6,643 nucleotides of DNA from Synechococcales cyanobacterium PMM_0073 (GCA_949127695.1 CASBQH010000387.1:1-6643), one strand, 5' to 3'; shown: positions 1 to 5,304, counted from the stretch's first letter. A program made the numbers and translations. Notes: generated from the letters alone by a model not told the origin.

Positions 1-76
1 GGCTTACTGATTGGCTTACTGATTGGCTTACTGATTGGCTTACTGATTGGCTTACTGATTGGCTTACTGATTGGCT
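1..76. repeat. 12-bp perfect tandem repeat array, at least six copies
   Basis: The unit GGCTTACTGATT is repeated six times without a mismatch, followed by four more bases of a seventh copy. The array starts at the window edge, so its true length is unknown. On the minus strand the unit is AATCAGTAAGCC, and its TAA is the stop codon of the small membrane protein gene that enters from the right. The unit is a multiple of three. On the plus strand one frame is therefore open through the array, reading Gly-Leu-Leu-Ile repeats, and stays open until a TAG at 181-183. Perfect identity between copies points to recent slippage or expansion. It is not a CRISPR, because there are no spacers. Confidence 0.97.
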
Positions 77-258
77 CTAGCGTCCTGAACTGCGGCATAG
101 AAACAAATTCCCGTCAAAGGCACAGCCAGGAACAAAATAATCCCCGTGATCCAACCGCCCAGCTGCGGCTGCCCCGAAGATAGCTCAAAAATTGAACCCA
201 CTGCCGCAATTGCCGCGACACAAGAACCTGCTAACAGCACACCGCTTTTTGGAGTCAC
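64..258 (-). CDS. small two-helix membrane protein, function unknown
   Basis: This encodes a 64-residue protein from a GTG start at 256-258. Two hydrophobic stretches are visible: one near residues 6-25 (GVLLAGSCVAAIAAVG) and one near residues 36-57 (WITGIILFLAVPLTGICFYA). They are joined by a short polar turn rich in Gly, Ser, Gln and Pro, which suggests a small inner or thylakoid membrane hairpin. I chose this start because AAGGAG and AAAGG lie 11 and 6 bases upstream. The open frame continues to another GTG at 310-312, which would give 82 residues, but that one has no ribosome-binding site and sits in AT-rich, promoter-like sequence. The TAA stop is supplied by the first unit of the 12-bp repeat array. 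It lies downstream of def on the same strand and could be co-transcribed. I do not recognise a named family. Confidence 0.72.
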   Translation of the reverse strand: MTPKSGVLLAGSCVAAIAAVGSIFELSSGQPQLGGWITGIILFLAVPLTGICFYAAVQDARANQ

Positions 259-264
259 TGACGA

Positions 265-275
265 CCTTTCTCCTT
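265..275 (-). promoter_or_regulatory. ribosome-binding site deciding the start of the small membrane gene
   Basis: Read on the minus strand this is AAGGAGAAAGG. It contains a full Shine-Dalgarno AAGGAG 11 bases from the GTG at 256-258, and a second AAAGG 6 bases from it. The longer possible start at 310-312 has nothing comparable, so this site argues for the 64-residue product. Confidence 0.6.
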
Positions 276-365
276 GCAGATTAAATGTCCTATAGAGCTT
301 ATATAAAACCACAAAACTAGACGTTCAGCCAGACTGGGATGAGCCTGAGGTTTGCCGGATGCTTG

Positions 366-926
366 CTAAAAGGGCTTGACGGCTCCCACGGCAAAGCCAT
401 ACTTGCTCAGCTCCTGATTGCGGGAGAGCGTATTTTCGACCCGATCGACGAACATAACGCCGTTGAGGTGATCCATTTCATGCTGAATGACGCGAGCCAG
501 CAGCCCGTCTGTAACCAGCTTTTGGGGTCTGCCCTGCTCGTCTTTAAAAGCAACTTCAATAGTTTCGGGGCGAGTCACGTCTAGATAGACCTGCGGAATG
601 CTGAGACAGCCTTCTTGAATCACGCAGGCTTTGCCGCCGGTTTTGGTAATCGTGGGGTTGATTAGCACCAGCACCGGCGCTTCGGGCTTGTCAGGGGCGC
701 AGTCGATTACAATTAGCTGCTTGTTGACGCCCACCTGCGGAGCCGCCAGCCCAATTCCTTCTTCGCTATACATCGTTTGCAGCATTTGGCGCGCCAGCAG
801 CCGAATTTCATCATCGATTTTGGTGACGCGCTTGGCGGGCTGACGCAGTACCCGGTCGCCCAAGTAATGCAGTTCTAATGGCGCTTTTGCTAATTTCTTT
901 TTTTCAACCAGAACTTGAGCTGTCAT
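366..926 (-). CDS. def: peptide deformylase
   Basis: This enzyme removes the N-formyl group from the initiator methionine of nascent proteins in the cytoplasm, at the ribosome exit. All three family motifs are present in the 186-residue product. GIGLAAPQ (57-64) is motif 1. EGCLS (105-109) carries the metal-binding Cys107. HEMDH (149-153) has metal ligands His149 and His153 and catalytic Glu150. Length is normal, with an N-terminal extension of roughly 20 residues that is rich in Lys and Leu before the core begins near LHYLGDRVLR. The ATG at 924-926 has only a weak upstream GGGCG, so translation initiation may be modest or leaderless-like. It reads away from the PEP-CTERM gene upstream, whose terminator separates the two units, and toward the small membrane gene 107 bases downstream. 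Confidence 0.96.
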   Translation of the reverse strand: MTAQVLVEKKKLAKAPLELHYLGDRVLRQPAKRVTKIDDEIRLLARQMLQTMYSEEGIGLAAPQVGVNKQLIVIDCAPDKPEAPVLVLINPTITKTGGKACVIQEGCLSIPQVYLDVTRPETIEVAFKDEQGRPQKLVTDGLLARVIQHEMDHLNGVMFVDRVENTLSRNQELSKYGFAVGAVKPF

Positions 927-1033
927 GAGTTCGCCCGCAGATAAAAATAAACTTCTTGAGGAGTTCTAACATCTTAGCTAACTTCAGCTGCTAAATCGTA
1001 GCCATTCCGGGCTGAGAATTCTGGCTTAGACCG

Positions 1034-1075
1034 CAAAAAGCTGGCGTCAAAGTGATTAAACCTCAACGCCAGCTT
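1034..1075 (-). terminator. Rho-independent terminator of the PEP-CTERM gene
   Basis: A perfect 10-bp inverted repeat, AAGCTGGCGT at 1038-1047 against ACGCCAGCTT at 1066-1075, encloses an 18-base loop. On the minus strand the second arm runs directly into a run of Ts (the complement of AAAAA at 1035-1039). It begins 25 bases past the stop of the gene ending at 1100. The loop is longer than usual. The Ts follow on the minus strand, which fits the gene upstream and insulates def. Confidence 0.8.
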
Positions 1076-1099
1076 AATTTCTACCGTCCAGCCTCAGCG

Positions 1100-2047
1100 T
1101 TAAGCCAGCTGACGGCGACGACGCTGAGCCACCAGCAGACCCACGACCGCTAGACCCGCCACAATTGAAGGCTCGGGCACATCTTTCAGTTCGCCGGAAA
1201 GCACCATGCCATCATTGCCACATTCGGCAAACAGGTTGGCAATAAAGCTGCCGTTCTGGCCATTGTTCAGGAAGGAGCGATCGACGCTGAACCCAAAGGT
1301 CTGGCTACCCACGGCGTTAAAGTTGCCAAAATCTAGCCCCAGCCCTTTAAAGTTGCTCAGCATTTGAATGCCGCCTAGGAAGCTGCCAGCGGTCATGTGG
1401 GTGGGGGCAGCGGTTTTGCTGTTGTCGCCAAAGTAGCTGGTGCTGACGGGCATATCGCCGTAAGAATCAACGCCGCCTAGCTTTTTGATCGTGTCGGCAT
1501 GTTGCTGCATGGTCTTGTAGCCCGAGTTTCTGGTGGTGAGGCTGGTGGCAGTCACGTTGTTGTAGAGTCCCAGTTCAGGCGTGTATTTTGAGGTGGTCGT
1601 GACAGTTTTTTGCTTTTTGCCCGTTCCCGTGACTTGAGTTGTGGTTTTGGTGAACTGGCTGTCGTTGGTGCTGTCAAACCGGATGCCTTGGAGGTTGCCG
1701 CCACTGAAGCTAGCGGGCGGAGCTGAAGCACCGGGCTTGGCAAAGTTCAAAAACAGATCGCCATAGCTAATGCTGCCGTTGAGCGAGTTTTTGTCTTTAT
1801 AGCCATCTAGGCTCAAATTAGAATTGATCGCAAAGTAAACCTTGTCTTTGGTTTGTTTGTAGGCCATGCCATAAAATTCAAACTTGCTCTTTGCCCCAAT
1901 CACATTGCCTTCTGTGCCGTCATTAAACGAGTCAATTGAGTAGTTCCAGCCCTTGTGGAGCGTGCCCGCCTGGACTTGCTGAGCGGTAAAGGCAAAGAGT
2001 AGAGCGGTGGCGCTGAGTGTAGCTTTAACTGCGTTGCTGAGTTTCAT
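1100..2047 (-). CDS. PEP-CTERM exosortase-dependent surface protein (XDD3-like)
   Basis: This is an exported protein of 315 residues with both sorting signals. At the N-terminus a Sec signal peptide has Lys near the start, a hydrophobic stretch at 8-22, and probable cleavage after VQA at residue 27. At the C-terminus VPEPS (290-294) is followed by a short hydrophobic helix (295-307) and the basic tail RRRR (309-312). In this family an exosortase cleaves at the PEP motif during delivery to the surface or extracellular matrix. The mature start, HKGWNYSIDSFNDGTEG, resembles what I recall of cyanobacterial XDD3-type proteins, so that subfamily is a memory-based suggestion. Residues 132-155 form a Thr/Lys-rich, low-complexity stretch. 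A single cysteine (276) follows the FAE segment. AGGGAT lies 8 bases upstream of the ATG. The gene appears monocistronic. No exosortase gene is in the window, and the biological role is unknown. Confidence 0.9.
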   Translation of the reverse strand: MKLSNAVKATLSATALLFAFTAQQVQAGTLHKGWNYSIDSFNDGTEGNVIGAKSKFEFYGMAYKQTKDKVYFAINSNLSLDGYKDKNSLNGSISYGDLFLNFAKPGASAPPASFSGGNLQGIRFDSTNDSQFTKTTTQVTGTGKKQKTVTTTSKYTPELGLYNNVTATSLTTRNSGYKTMQQHADTIKKLGGVDSYGDMPVSTSYFGDNSKTAAPTHMTAGSFLGGIQMLSNFKGLGLDFGNFNAVGSQTFGFSVDRSFLNNGQNGSFIANLFAECGNDGMVLSGELKDVPEPSIVAGLAVVGLLVAQRRRRQLA

Positions 2048-2207
2048 AGATCGAAATCCCTAAGACAGATGAATGGAGCTGCGTCTCTGTACTTATGATT
2101 CAAAAAACTAGCTGGAATTCACCTCAGTAATTTAGCGGAGTCAAGGCTAATTTACTAATAAAAAATACTTTCAAGATTGCACTCGGAAAACACAGATCTG
2201 AACAGGT

Positions 2208-2240
2208 TTTTAAGCTGGTTTCAAGCTGGTATTTACACGG
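2208..2240. promoter_or_regulatory. 11-bp-phased direct repeat, possible regulator binding site
   Basis: TTTTAAGCTGG, TTTCAAGCTGG and the weaker TATTTACACGG follow one another at exactly 11-bp steps. The first two agree at 10 of 11 bases, and the third keeps only a few positions. Tandem 11-bp half-sites are how PhoB/SphR-type winged-helix regulators bind, and on the minus strand the units read CTTGAAAC and CTTAAAAA, partial matches to the cyanobacterial Pho box (YTTAAYYW with 3-bp spacers). It lies about 165 bp upstream of the PEP-CTERM start. The match is imperfect and the assignment is inference. Confidence 0.3.
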
Positions 2241-2375
2241 CTCCTTCAGCTGATCTTCATGACCGAATCCCCCACTGCTGCAAAATCTACTGAACAAATA
2301 CTGACAAAAATCGGCTCGGCTCGATCGCCAGTTGAGATCACAGCCCAAAAATCTAGCTGTTTTTACGCAGCGAGC

Positions 2376-2381
2376 TATAAT
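2376..2381 (+). promoter_or_regulatory. -10 box of the probable ftsX promoter
   Basis: A perfect TATAAT lies about 51 bases before the ftsX start codon. The expected -35 position (around 2353-2359, CTAGCTG) does not resemble TTGACA, so this could be a promoter without a good -35, or one aided by an activator. Transcription would begin near 2388 and give a leader of about 45 bases. Confidence 0.5.
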
Positions 2382-2418
2382 TCACGCTCTGGTGCAAAGC
2401 AAAATCTGGCAGATGGGT

Positions 2419-2423
2419 GAGGG
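2419..2423 (+). promoter_or_regulatory. ftsX: ribosome-binding site deciding the ftsX start
   Basis: GAGGG sits 9 bases before the GTG at 2433 but only 3 bases before the upstream in-frame TTG at 2427. The spacing favours the GTG. Confidence 0.6.
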
Positions 2424-2432
2424 AAGTTGAGC

Positions 2433-3341
2433 GTGCTGCAAGTTTTAACCAAATCAGACTATTTGCTGCGAGAGACATTGCTGGGGCTAAAGCGCGGCGG
2501 CTGGATGAACTGGGCGGCGGTGAGTACCGTGACAGTGCTGCTGTTTTTGTTTGGCGTCAGCCTGCAAGCTTCCTGGCAGGTGGAGGGCTTGCTGAACCAG
2601 TTTGGCAGTCAGCTGGAGCTGTCGGTCTATCTGGATACGGGCGTGCAGGCCGCAGATTTGCAGGCCGCAGTTGCTGCCATGCCGGACGTGGTGGCCGTAA
2701 CGCCGCTCTCTAAAGAAGTCGCCTGGGAGAATTTGATCCGCGAGATGGGGCAGTCTGGGCTGGAGGGAGCCACCGCCCAGCTGAGCGGCAATCCGCTGGT
2801 GGACGAGCTGAAGGTGAAGGCAGGACGAGCTGAGGCCGTGACGGGACTGGCTCAACAGCTGCGGCAGGTCAAAGGCGTCGATCTGGTGCAGTATGTCGAT
2901 GAGGCCGTGCAGCGGATTGGTCAGTTGAATCAGGGGCTGAGCTGGCTGAGCTTAGGGCTGGTGACGGCGCTGACGCTGACTGCCGTGACCGTGACCATGA
3001 CCACCATTCGGCTGATTGTGATGGCGCGGCGGCGCGAGATTGAGGTGATGCAGCTGGTGGGAGCCACCACCACCTGGATCTATCTGCCGTTTATTTTGCA
3101 GGGGCTGGTGCTAGGGCTAGTGGGAGCGCTGATTGCCTGGAGTCTGATTCTGGGCGTGCAGAGTTTTTTGGCCAGACTGCTGCCGCAGCAGTCTGAGTTT
3201 GTCAAATATTTGACGGGGGGCTTGCAGCTGCGGCCAGCTCAAACGCTGCTGCTGCCACTGGCGCTGCTGACGCTGGGTTGCTCAGTCGGGCTGTTGGGCA
3301 GTCTGCTGGCCGTGCGGCGAGCGGCAGTTCAGAAAAATTAG
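2433..3341 (+). CDS. ftsX: cell division protein FtsX (ABC transporter-like permease)
   Basis: FtsX is the membrane partner of the ATPase FtsE. The pair sits at the division septum and controls periplasmic peptidoglycan hydrolases. The 302-residue product shows the family plan. A short cytoplasmic N-terminus contains RGGWMNWAA, and TM1 lies near 27-47. An extracytoplasmic domain of about 120 residues (50-168) carries the LELSVYL strand and the PLSKEVAW segment. Three more helices lie near 171-195, 215-247 and 270-292. The signature ARRREIEVMQLVGAT (198-212), which faces the cytoplasm before TM3, is intact. I chose the GTG at 2433 for its GAGGG spacing; the TTG at 2427 would add two residues. 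A perfect TATAAT lies upstream. ftsE is not adjacent, so the partner must be encoded elsewhere. The gene converges on aat with 10 bp between stops and no clear terminator in the gap. Confidence 0.94.
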   Translation: MLQVLTKSDYLLRETLLGLKRGGWMNWAAVSTVTVLLFLFGVSLQASWQVEGLLNQFGSQLELSVYLDTGVQAADLQAAVAAMPDVVAVTPLSKEVAWENLIREMGQSGLEGATAQLSGNPLVDELKVKAGRAEAVTGLAQQLRQVKGVDLVQYVDEAVQRIGQLNQGLSWLSLGLVTALTLTAVTVTMTTIRLIVMARRREIEVMQLVGATTTWIYLPFILQGLVLGLVGALIAWSLILGVQSFLARLLPQQSEFVKYLTGGLQLRPAQTLLLPLALLTLGCSVGLLGSLLAVRRAAVQKN

Positions 3342-3351
3342 CCGCAGAGGT

Positions 3352-3936
3352 TTAGAGCAGCGAACAGGGACGGCGCAGTGCTTGCTCTAGCAGCGGCTGA
3401 TAGGCTTGCTGCGAAACAAGATAAGCGCCAAATCGCTTCAGATGCGGGTTGGTCATTTGGGCATCAAACAGCAGAAAATTGCGGCTTCGCAGATGCTCAA
3501 CCAGCTTCACCATCGCCACCTTTGAGCCTTCTGGAATTTGGTAGAACATTGATTCGCCAATAAACGCGCCGCCAATCGCCAGCCCCAATATGCCGCCTGC
3601 GAGCTGGTCGCCCTGCCAAGTTTCAAAGCTGTAGGCCCAGCCAGCCTGATGCAGCGCCCGATAAATTTCGCGGAGTTCGCCTGAGATCCAGGTGCTCTCT
3701 CGGTTGGCGCAGCCTGCCACGACCGCTTCAAAGTCGCGGTTAATCGCCGTTGTGAACCGATTTTGGTTGATCGCTCGCTGTAGTGAACGCGGGTAGCGAA
3801 AGCGGTCGTCTAGCGGGATCAGGGCACGTTCGCGGCTCGAATACCAGTCGAGTCGAGAGTTGCTGTCATTGGCCATCAGAAAATAGCCGCTGGCGTAGCC
3901 TTGGATAATGCTGGAAATATCAGAAGAGCGGATCAC
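3352..3936 (-). CDS. aat: leucyl/phenylalanyl-tRNA--protein transferase
   Basis: Aat transfers Leu or Phe from aminoacyl-tRNA to proteins with N-terminal Arg or Lys, making N-degrons that ClpS delivers to Clp protease. The 194-residue product has the family blocks in order: [13 protein letters not shown] near the start, [35 protein letters not shown], a central [12 protein letters not shown] with Glu128, and [15 protein letters not shown] with Gln160. Glu128 and Gln160 correspond to the E. coli active-site pair Glu156/Gln188 by my alignment. I chose the GTG at 3934-3936 because AGGA lies 8 bases upstream and the N-terminus then matches the usual family length. A TTG at 3964-3966 would add ten residues, and a stop lies directly before it. 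The gene is divergent from the 109-residue ORF and convergent with ftsX. Confidence 0.93.
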   Translation of the reverse strand: MIRSSDISSIIQGYASGYFLMANDSNSRLDWYSSRERALIPLDDRFRYPRSLQRAINQNRFTTAINRDFEAVVAGCANRESTWISGELREIYRALHQAGWAYSFETWQGDQLAGGILGLAIGGAFIGESMFYQIPEGSKVAMVKLVEHLRSRNFLLFDAQMTNPHLKRFGAYLVSQQAYQPLLEQALRRPCSLL

Positions 3937-3944
3937 GCCTTGAG

Positions 3945-3948
3945 TCCT
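3945..3948 (-). promoter_or_regulatory. aat: ribosome-binding site supporting the internal aat start
   Basis: AGGA on the minus strand stands 8 bases from the GTG at 3934-3936. The alternative TTG at 3964-3966 has only a GGTG close by, so the shorter protein is preferred. Confidence 0.45.
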
Positions 3949-3976
3949 GAAGCGGTATTTTGACAACTACACCAAA

Positions 3977-3991
3977 TTTTTAAGCTAAAAA
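3977..3991. repeat. AT-rich 15-bp palindrome in the aat upstream region
   Basis: TTTTTA-AGC-TAAAAA is a perfect 6-3-6 inverted repeat about 40 bp upstream of the chosen aat start and about 90 bp upstream of the divergent ORF. It could be an operator or part of the divergent promoters. It shares the 10-mer TTTTTAAGCT with the phased repeat at 2207-2216. Confidence 0.4.
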
Positions 3992-4038
3992 CTTGGCCGA
4001 ACTGACGATATGCTGAGAATAAACATAGCAACAATTGC

Positions 4039-4091
4039 GAGCCAGACTATGTGTGAGCCAGACTATGTGTGAGCTAGACCATGGCTGAGCC
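4039..4091 (+). repeat. 16-bp tandem repeat running into a start codon
   Basis: GAGCCAGACTATGTGT occurs twice with no mismatch (4039-4054, 4055-4070). A third copy follows (GAGCTAGACCATGGCT, 4071-4086, 12 of 16 identical), and then GAGCC. Each copy contains an ATG, and the third ATG (4081) starts the 109-residue gene. The first two ATGs open seven-codon frames, MCEPDYV and MCELDHG, which end in TGA at 4070-4072 and 4086-4088. Because 16 is not a multiple of three, each copy shifts frame. Confidence 0.92.
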
Positions 4092-4410
4092 AATTCAAGC
4101 CATCACCCTCCCCGCCGCCCAAAATCCGCAGCAAGAAGGGCAGTGGCTCTGCGCGAGCCTTCAGCATTGGCTAGATCAAGAATTTTTGCCAGAAGTTGTG
4201 AATCACAGCATTGCCGAGCGGGCGGCTCAGGTGTTTGTGCGGCAGCGGATGGAGGGCGAAAATGATCTTGGCTCACTGGTCATTGCAATTGTCACCGAAA
4301 TGCAGGCGTTTGATTTTTCCAAGAGCTTTTACAGCGAATTTGCCATTGCTAACGCCGTCAGCGATCTGCTGCTAGAGAGCCTCGGGATCGATCGCTGCTG
4401 CGGTCAGTAA
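4081..4410 (+). CDS. conserved-looking small soluble protein, function unknown
   Basis: This is a 109-residue acidic protein without signal peptide or membrane segment. After a Gln/Pro-rich start (about residues 1-20) it appears mostly helical. WLCASLQHWLDQEFLP is followed by a dense block from NHSIAERAAQVFVRQR to the SLVIAIVTEM and FDFSKSFYSEFAIANAVSDLL segments. The C-terminus has adjacent Cys residues (CCGQ). The even hydrophobic spacing and normal codon pattern argue that it is a real gene. The ATG lies in the third copy of a 16-bp tandem repeat, with only a weak GAG 7 bases upstream, so initiation may be inefficient. It precedes sphR by 132 bp on the same strand and could be read through into it, but an own promoter for sphR is also possible. 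I do not recognise the family and assign no function. Confidence 0.78.
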   Translation: MAEPIQAITLPAAQNPQQEGQWLCASLQHWLDQEFLPEVVNHSIAERAAQVFVRQRMEGENDLGSLVIAIVTEMQAFDFSKSFYSEFAIANAVSDLLLESLGIDRCCGQ

Positions 4411-4423
4411 ATTTCCCAAAACA

Positions 4424-4444
4424 AAATATTAGATATTTGTATCT
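4424..4444. repeat. overlapping AT-rich inverted repeats downstream of the 109-residue gene
   Basis: AAATAT-TAG-ATATTT (4424-4438) is a perfect 6-3-6 palindrome. Overlapping it, AGATA-TTTG-TATCT (4431-4444) is a second perfect 5-4-5 inverted repeat. There is no GC stem or T-run, so this is a poor terminator. An operator ahead of sphR, about 100 bp upstream of its start, is more likely. Confidence 0.4.
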
Positions 4445-4486
4445 TCAATAACAGTTAAAAATGCGATTTGATTTGGCTCAGGGTTC

Positions 4487-4513
4487 AGCAGAGCGATGGC
4501 ATTCTGCTACCAT
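4487..4513 (+). promoter_or_regulatory. candidate sphR promoter with flanking inverted repeat
   Basis: TGCTACCAT at 4505-4513 resembles an extended -10 box (TGn then TACCAT), about 30 bases before the sphR start. The inverted repeat AGCAGA (4487-4492) and TCTGCT (4503-4508) spans the spacer and overlaps the -10, as an operator might. No good -35 is present, so the promoter call is tentative. Confidence 0.3.
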
Positions 4514-4542
4514 GAGCTTGAAGTGCTGAAAGGCAGGATTTT

Positions 4543-5304
4543 ATGCCACTCACAATGACGCCAGAGGCCGCTAGATTTCAGCCAGAGGTGAGGCTGGGGC
4601 GAGTCTTGGTTGTTGAAGACGAGGAGCTGATTCGCGAAACGGTGGCGCTAGCGCTGGCTGAAGAAGGCTACGAAGTATTGACGGCTGAAGATGGGCGCAA
4701 AGGGCTGGAGCTAGCGGCCAAAGCTGGAGCTAGCAATCCGGCTGAGGCAATGGCGCTCGATCTGATTATTCTAGATTTAATGCTGCCCTATGTGAACGGC
4801 CTGGATCTCTGTCGGCTGATTCGGCATGAAGGCAGCACCGTGCCCATTTTGATGCTAAGCGCCAAGGGCACCGAAACCGACCGAGTCGTGGGTCTAGAGG
4901 TGGGAGCTGACGACTACCTGACCAAGCCCTTTGGGATGCGAGAGCTGATTGCTCGCTGTCGGGCTTTGCTGCGTCGGCATCAGCGCTCGCAAATGCAGGC
5001 GCAGGAGCCGACTCTGAAGTTTCACGAAATTGTGCTCTACCCGCAAGAATGCCGAGTCATCATCCGGGGCGCAGAAGCCAGCCTCTCGCCCAAGGAGTTT
5101 CGGATTTTGGAGCTATTTATGGCCAATCCGCGCCGCGTCTGGTCACGCGAGCAGCTGATTGAGCGGATTTGGGGACCAGACTTTATGGGCGACAGCAAAA
5201 CGGTGGATGTACATATTCGCTGGCTGCGCGAAAAGCTAGAGCTTGATCCCAGCCGCCCTGAGTATTTGCTCACCGTCAGAGGATTTGGCTACCGATTCGG
5301 CTAG
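4543..5304 (+). CDS. sphR: OmpR/PhoB-family response regulator, probably SphR
   Basis: This DNA-binding regulator of a two-component system probably activates phosphate-starvation genes when phosphorylated by the neighbouring SphS. The 253-residue product has a receiver domain at about 20-145. Acidic residues sit in VVEDEE (Glu25, Asp26), the phospho-acceptor is Asp78 (IILDLMLP), the switch Ser is 106 and the Lys is 128 (LTKPF). A winged-helix domain occupies about 158-253, with LSPKEFRILELF, the recognition region GDSKTVDVHIRWLREKLE and the terminal wing VRGFGYRFG. An 18-residue extension precedes the receiver. A variable Ala-rich insert lies near 60-71, where a 12-bp direct repeat is found. 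GAAAGG lies 9 bases before the ATG. sphS starts 75 bp downstream. RpaB is an alternative relative with similar wing sequence, but the adjacent PAS-kinase favours SphR. Confidence 0.88.
   Translation: MPLTMTPEAARFQPEVRLGRVLVVEDEELIRETVALALAEEGYEVLTAEDGRKGLELAAKAGASNPAEAMALDLIILDLMLPYVNGLDLCRLIRHEGSTVPILMLSAKGTETDRVVGLEVGADDYLTKPFGMRELIARCRALLRRHQRSQMQAQEPTLKFHEIVLYPQECRVIIRGAEASLSPKEFRILELFMANPRRVWSREQLIERIWGPDFMGDSKTVDVHIRWLREKLELDPSRPEYLLTVRGFGYRFG
4704..4734 (+). repeat. 12-bp direct repeat inside sphR
   Basis: GCTGGAGCTAGC occurs at 4704-4715 and 4723-4734, 19 bp apart. The offset is not a multiple of three, so the copies are read in different frames (GLELA and AGAS). They flank the start of the variable insert in the receiver domain. 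Confidence 0.85.

Larger units (their letters stand above)
2048..2432. other. 385-bp divergent intergenic region
   Basis: This lies between the minus-strand PEP-CTERM gene and plus-strand ftsX. It contains the PEP-CTERM ribosome-binding site (AGGGAT, minus strand, 2056-2061), an 11-bp-phased direct repeat near 2208-2240, and a TATAAT box for ftsX at 2376-2381. A TTGACT reading on the minus strand (complement of AGTCAA at 2139-2144) could be a -35 element for the PEP-CTERM gene, but its matching -10 (TGAATT) is poor. A 74-codon minus-strand frame at 2124-2348 shows no protein-like pattern, and I treat it as noncoding. I see no tRNA or obvious structured RNA. Confidence 0.6.

Noticed and set aside
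1..76. CRISPR array or mobile-element end
   Set aside because: The units are contiguous with no spacers and no terminal inverted repeats or transposase. It is a simple tandem repeat.
339..843. Plus-strand ORFs opposite def (81 and 70 codons)
   Set aside because: def has all three catalytic motifs on the minus strand, and these frames have no protein-like features.
950..965. Imperfect palindrome AACTTCTTGAGGAGTT upstream of def
   Set aside because: Several mismatches between the arms and no recognisable regulator consensus, so it is too weak to call an operator.
2124..2348. 74-codon minus-strand ORF with six cysteines in the intergenic region
   Set aside because: No ribosome-binding site and no domain-like pattern. 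It overlaps the phased repeat and the region where promoters are expected, and reads like translated noncoding DNA.
2417..2855. Alternative frames over the 5' part of ftsX, both strands
   Set aside because: They are shadows of ftsX, whose membrane topology and signature motif are convincing.
366..3936. def and aat as an N-terminal protein-processing island
   Set aside because: Both act on protein N-termini, but they are separated by two unrelated genes and an intrinsic terminator, and are not co-transcribed. The proximity is probably chance.
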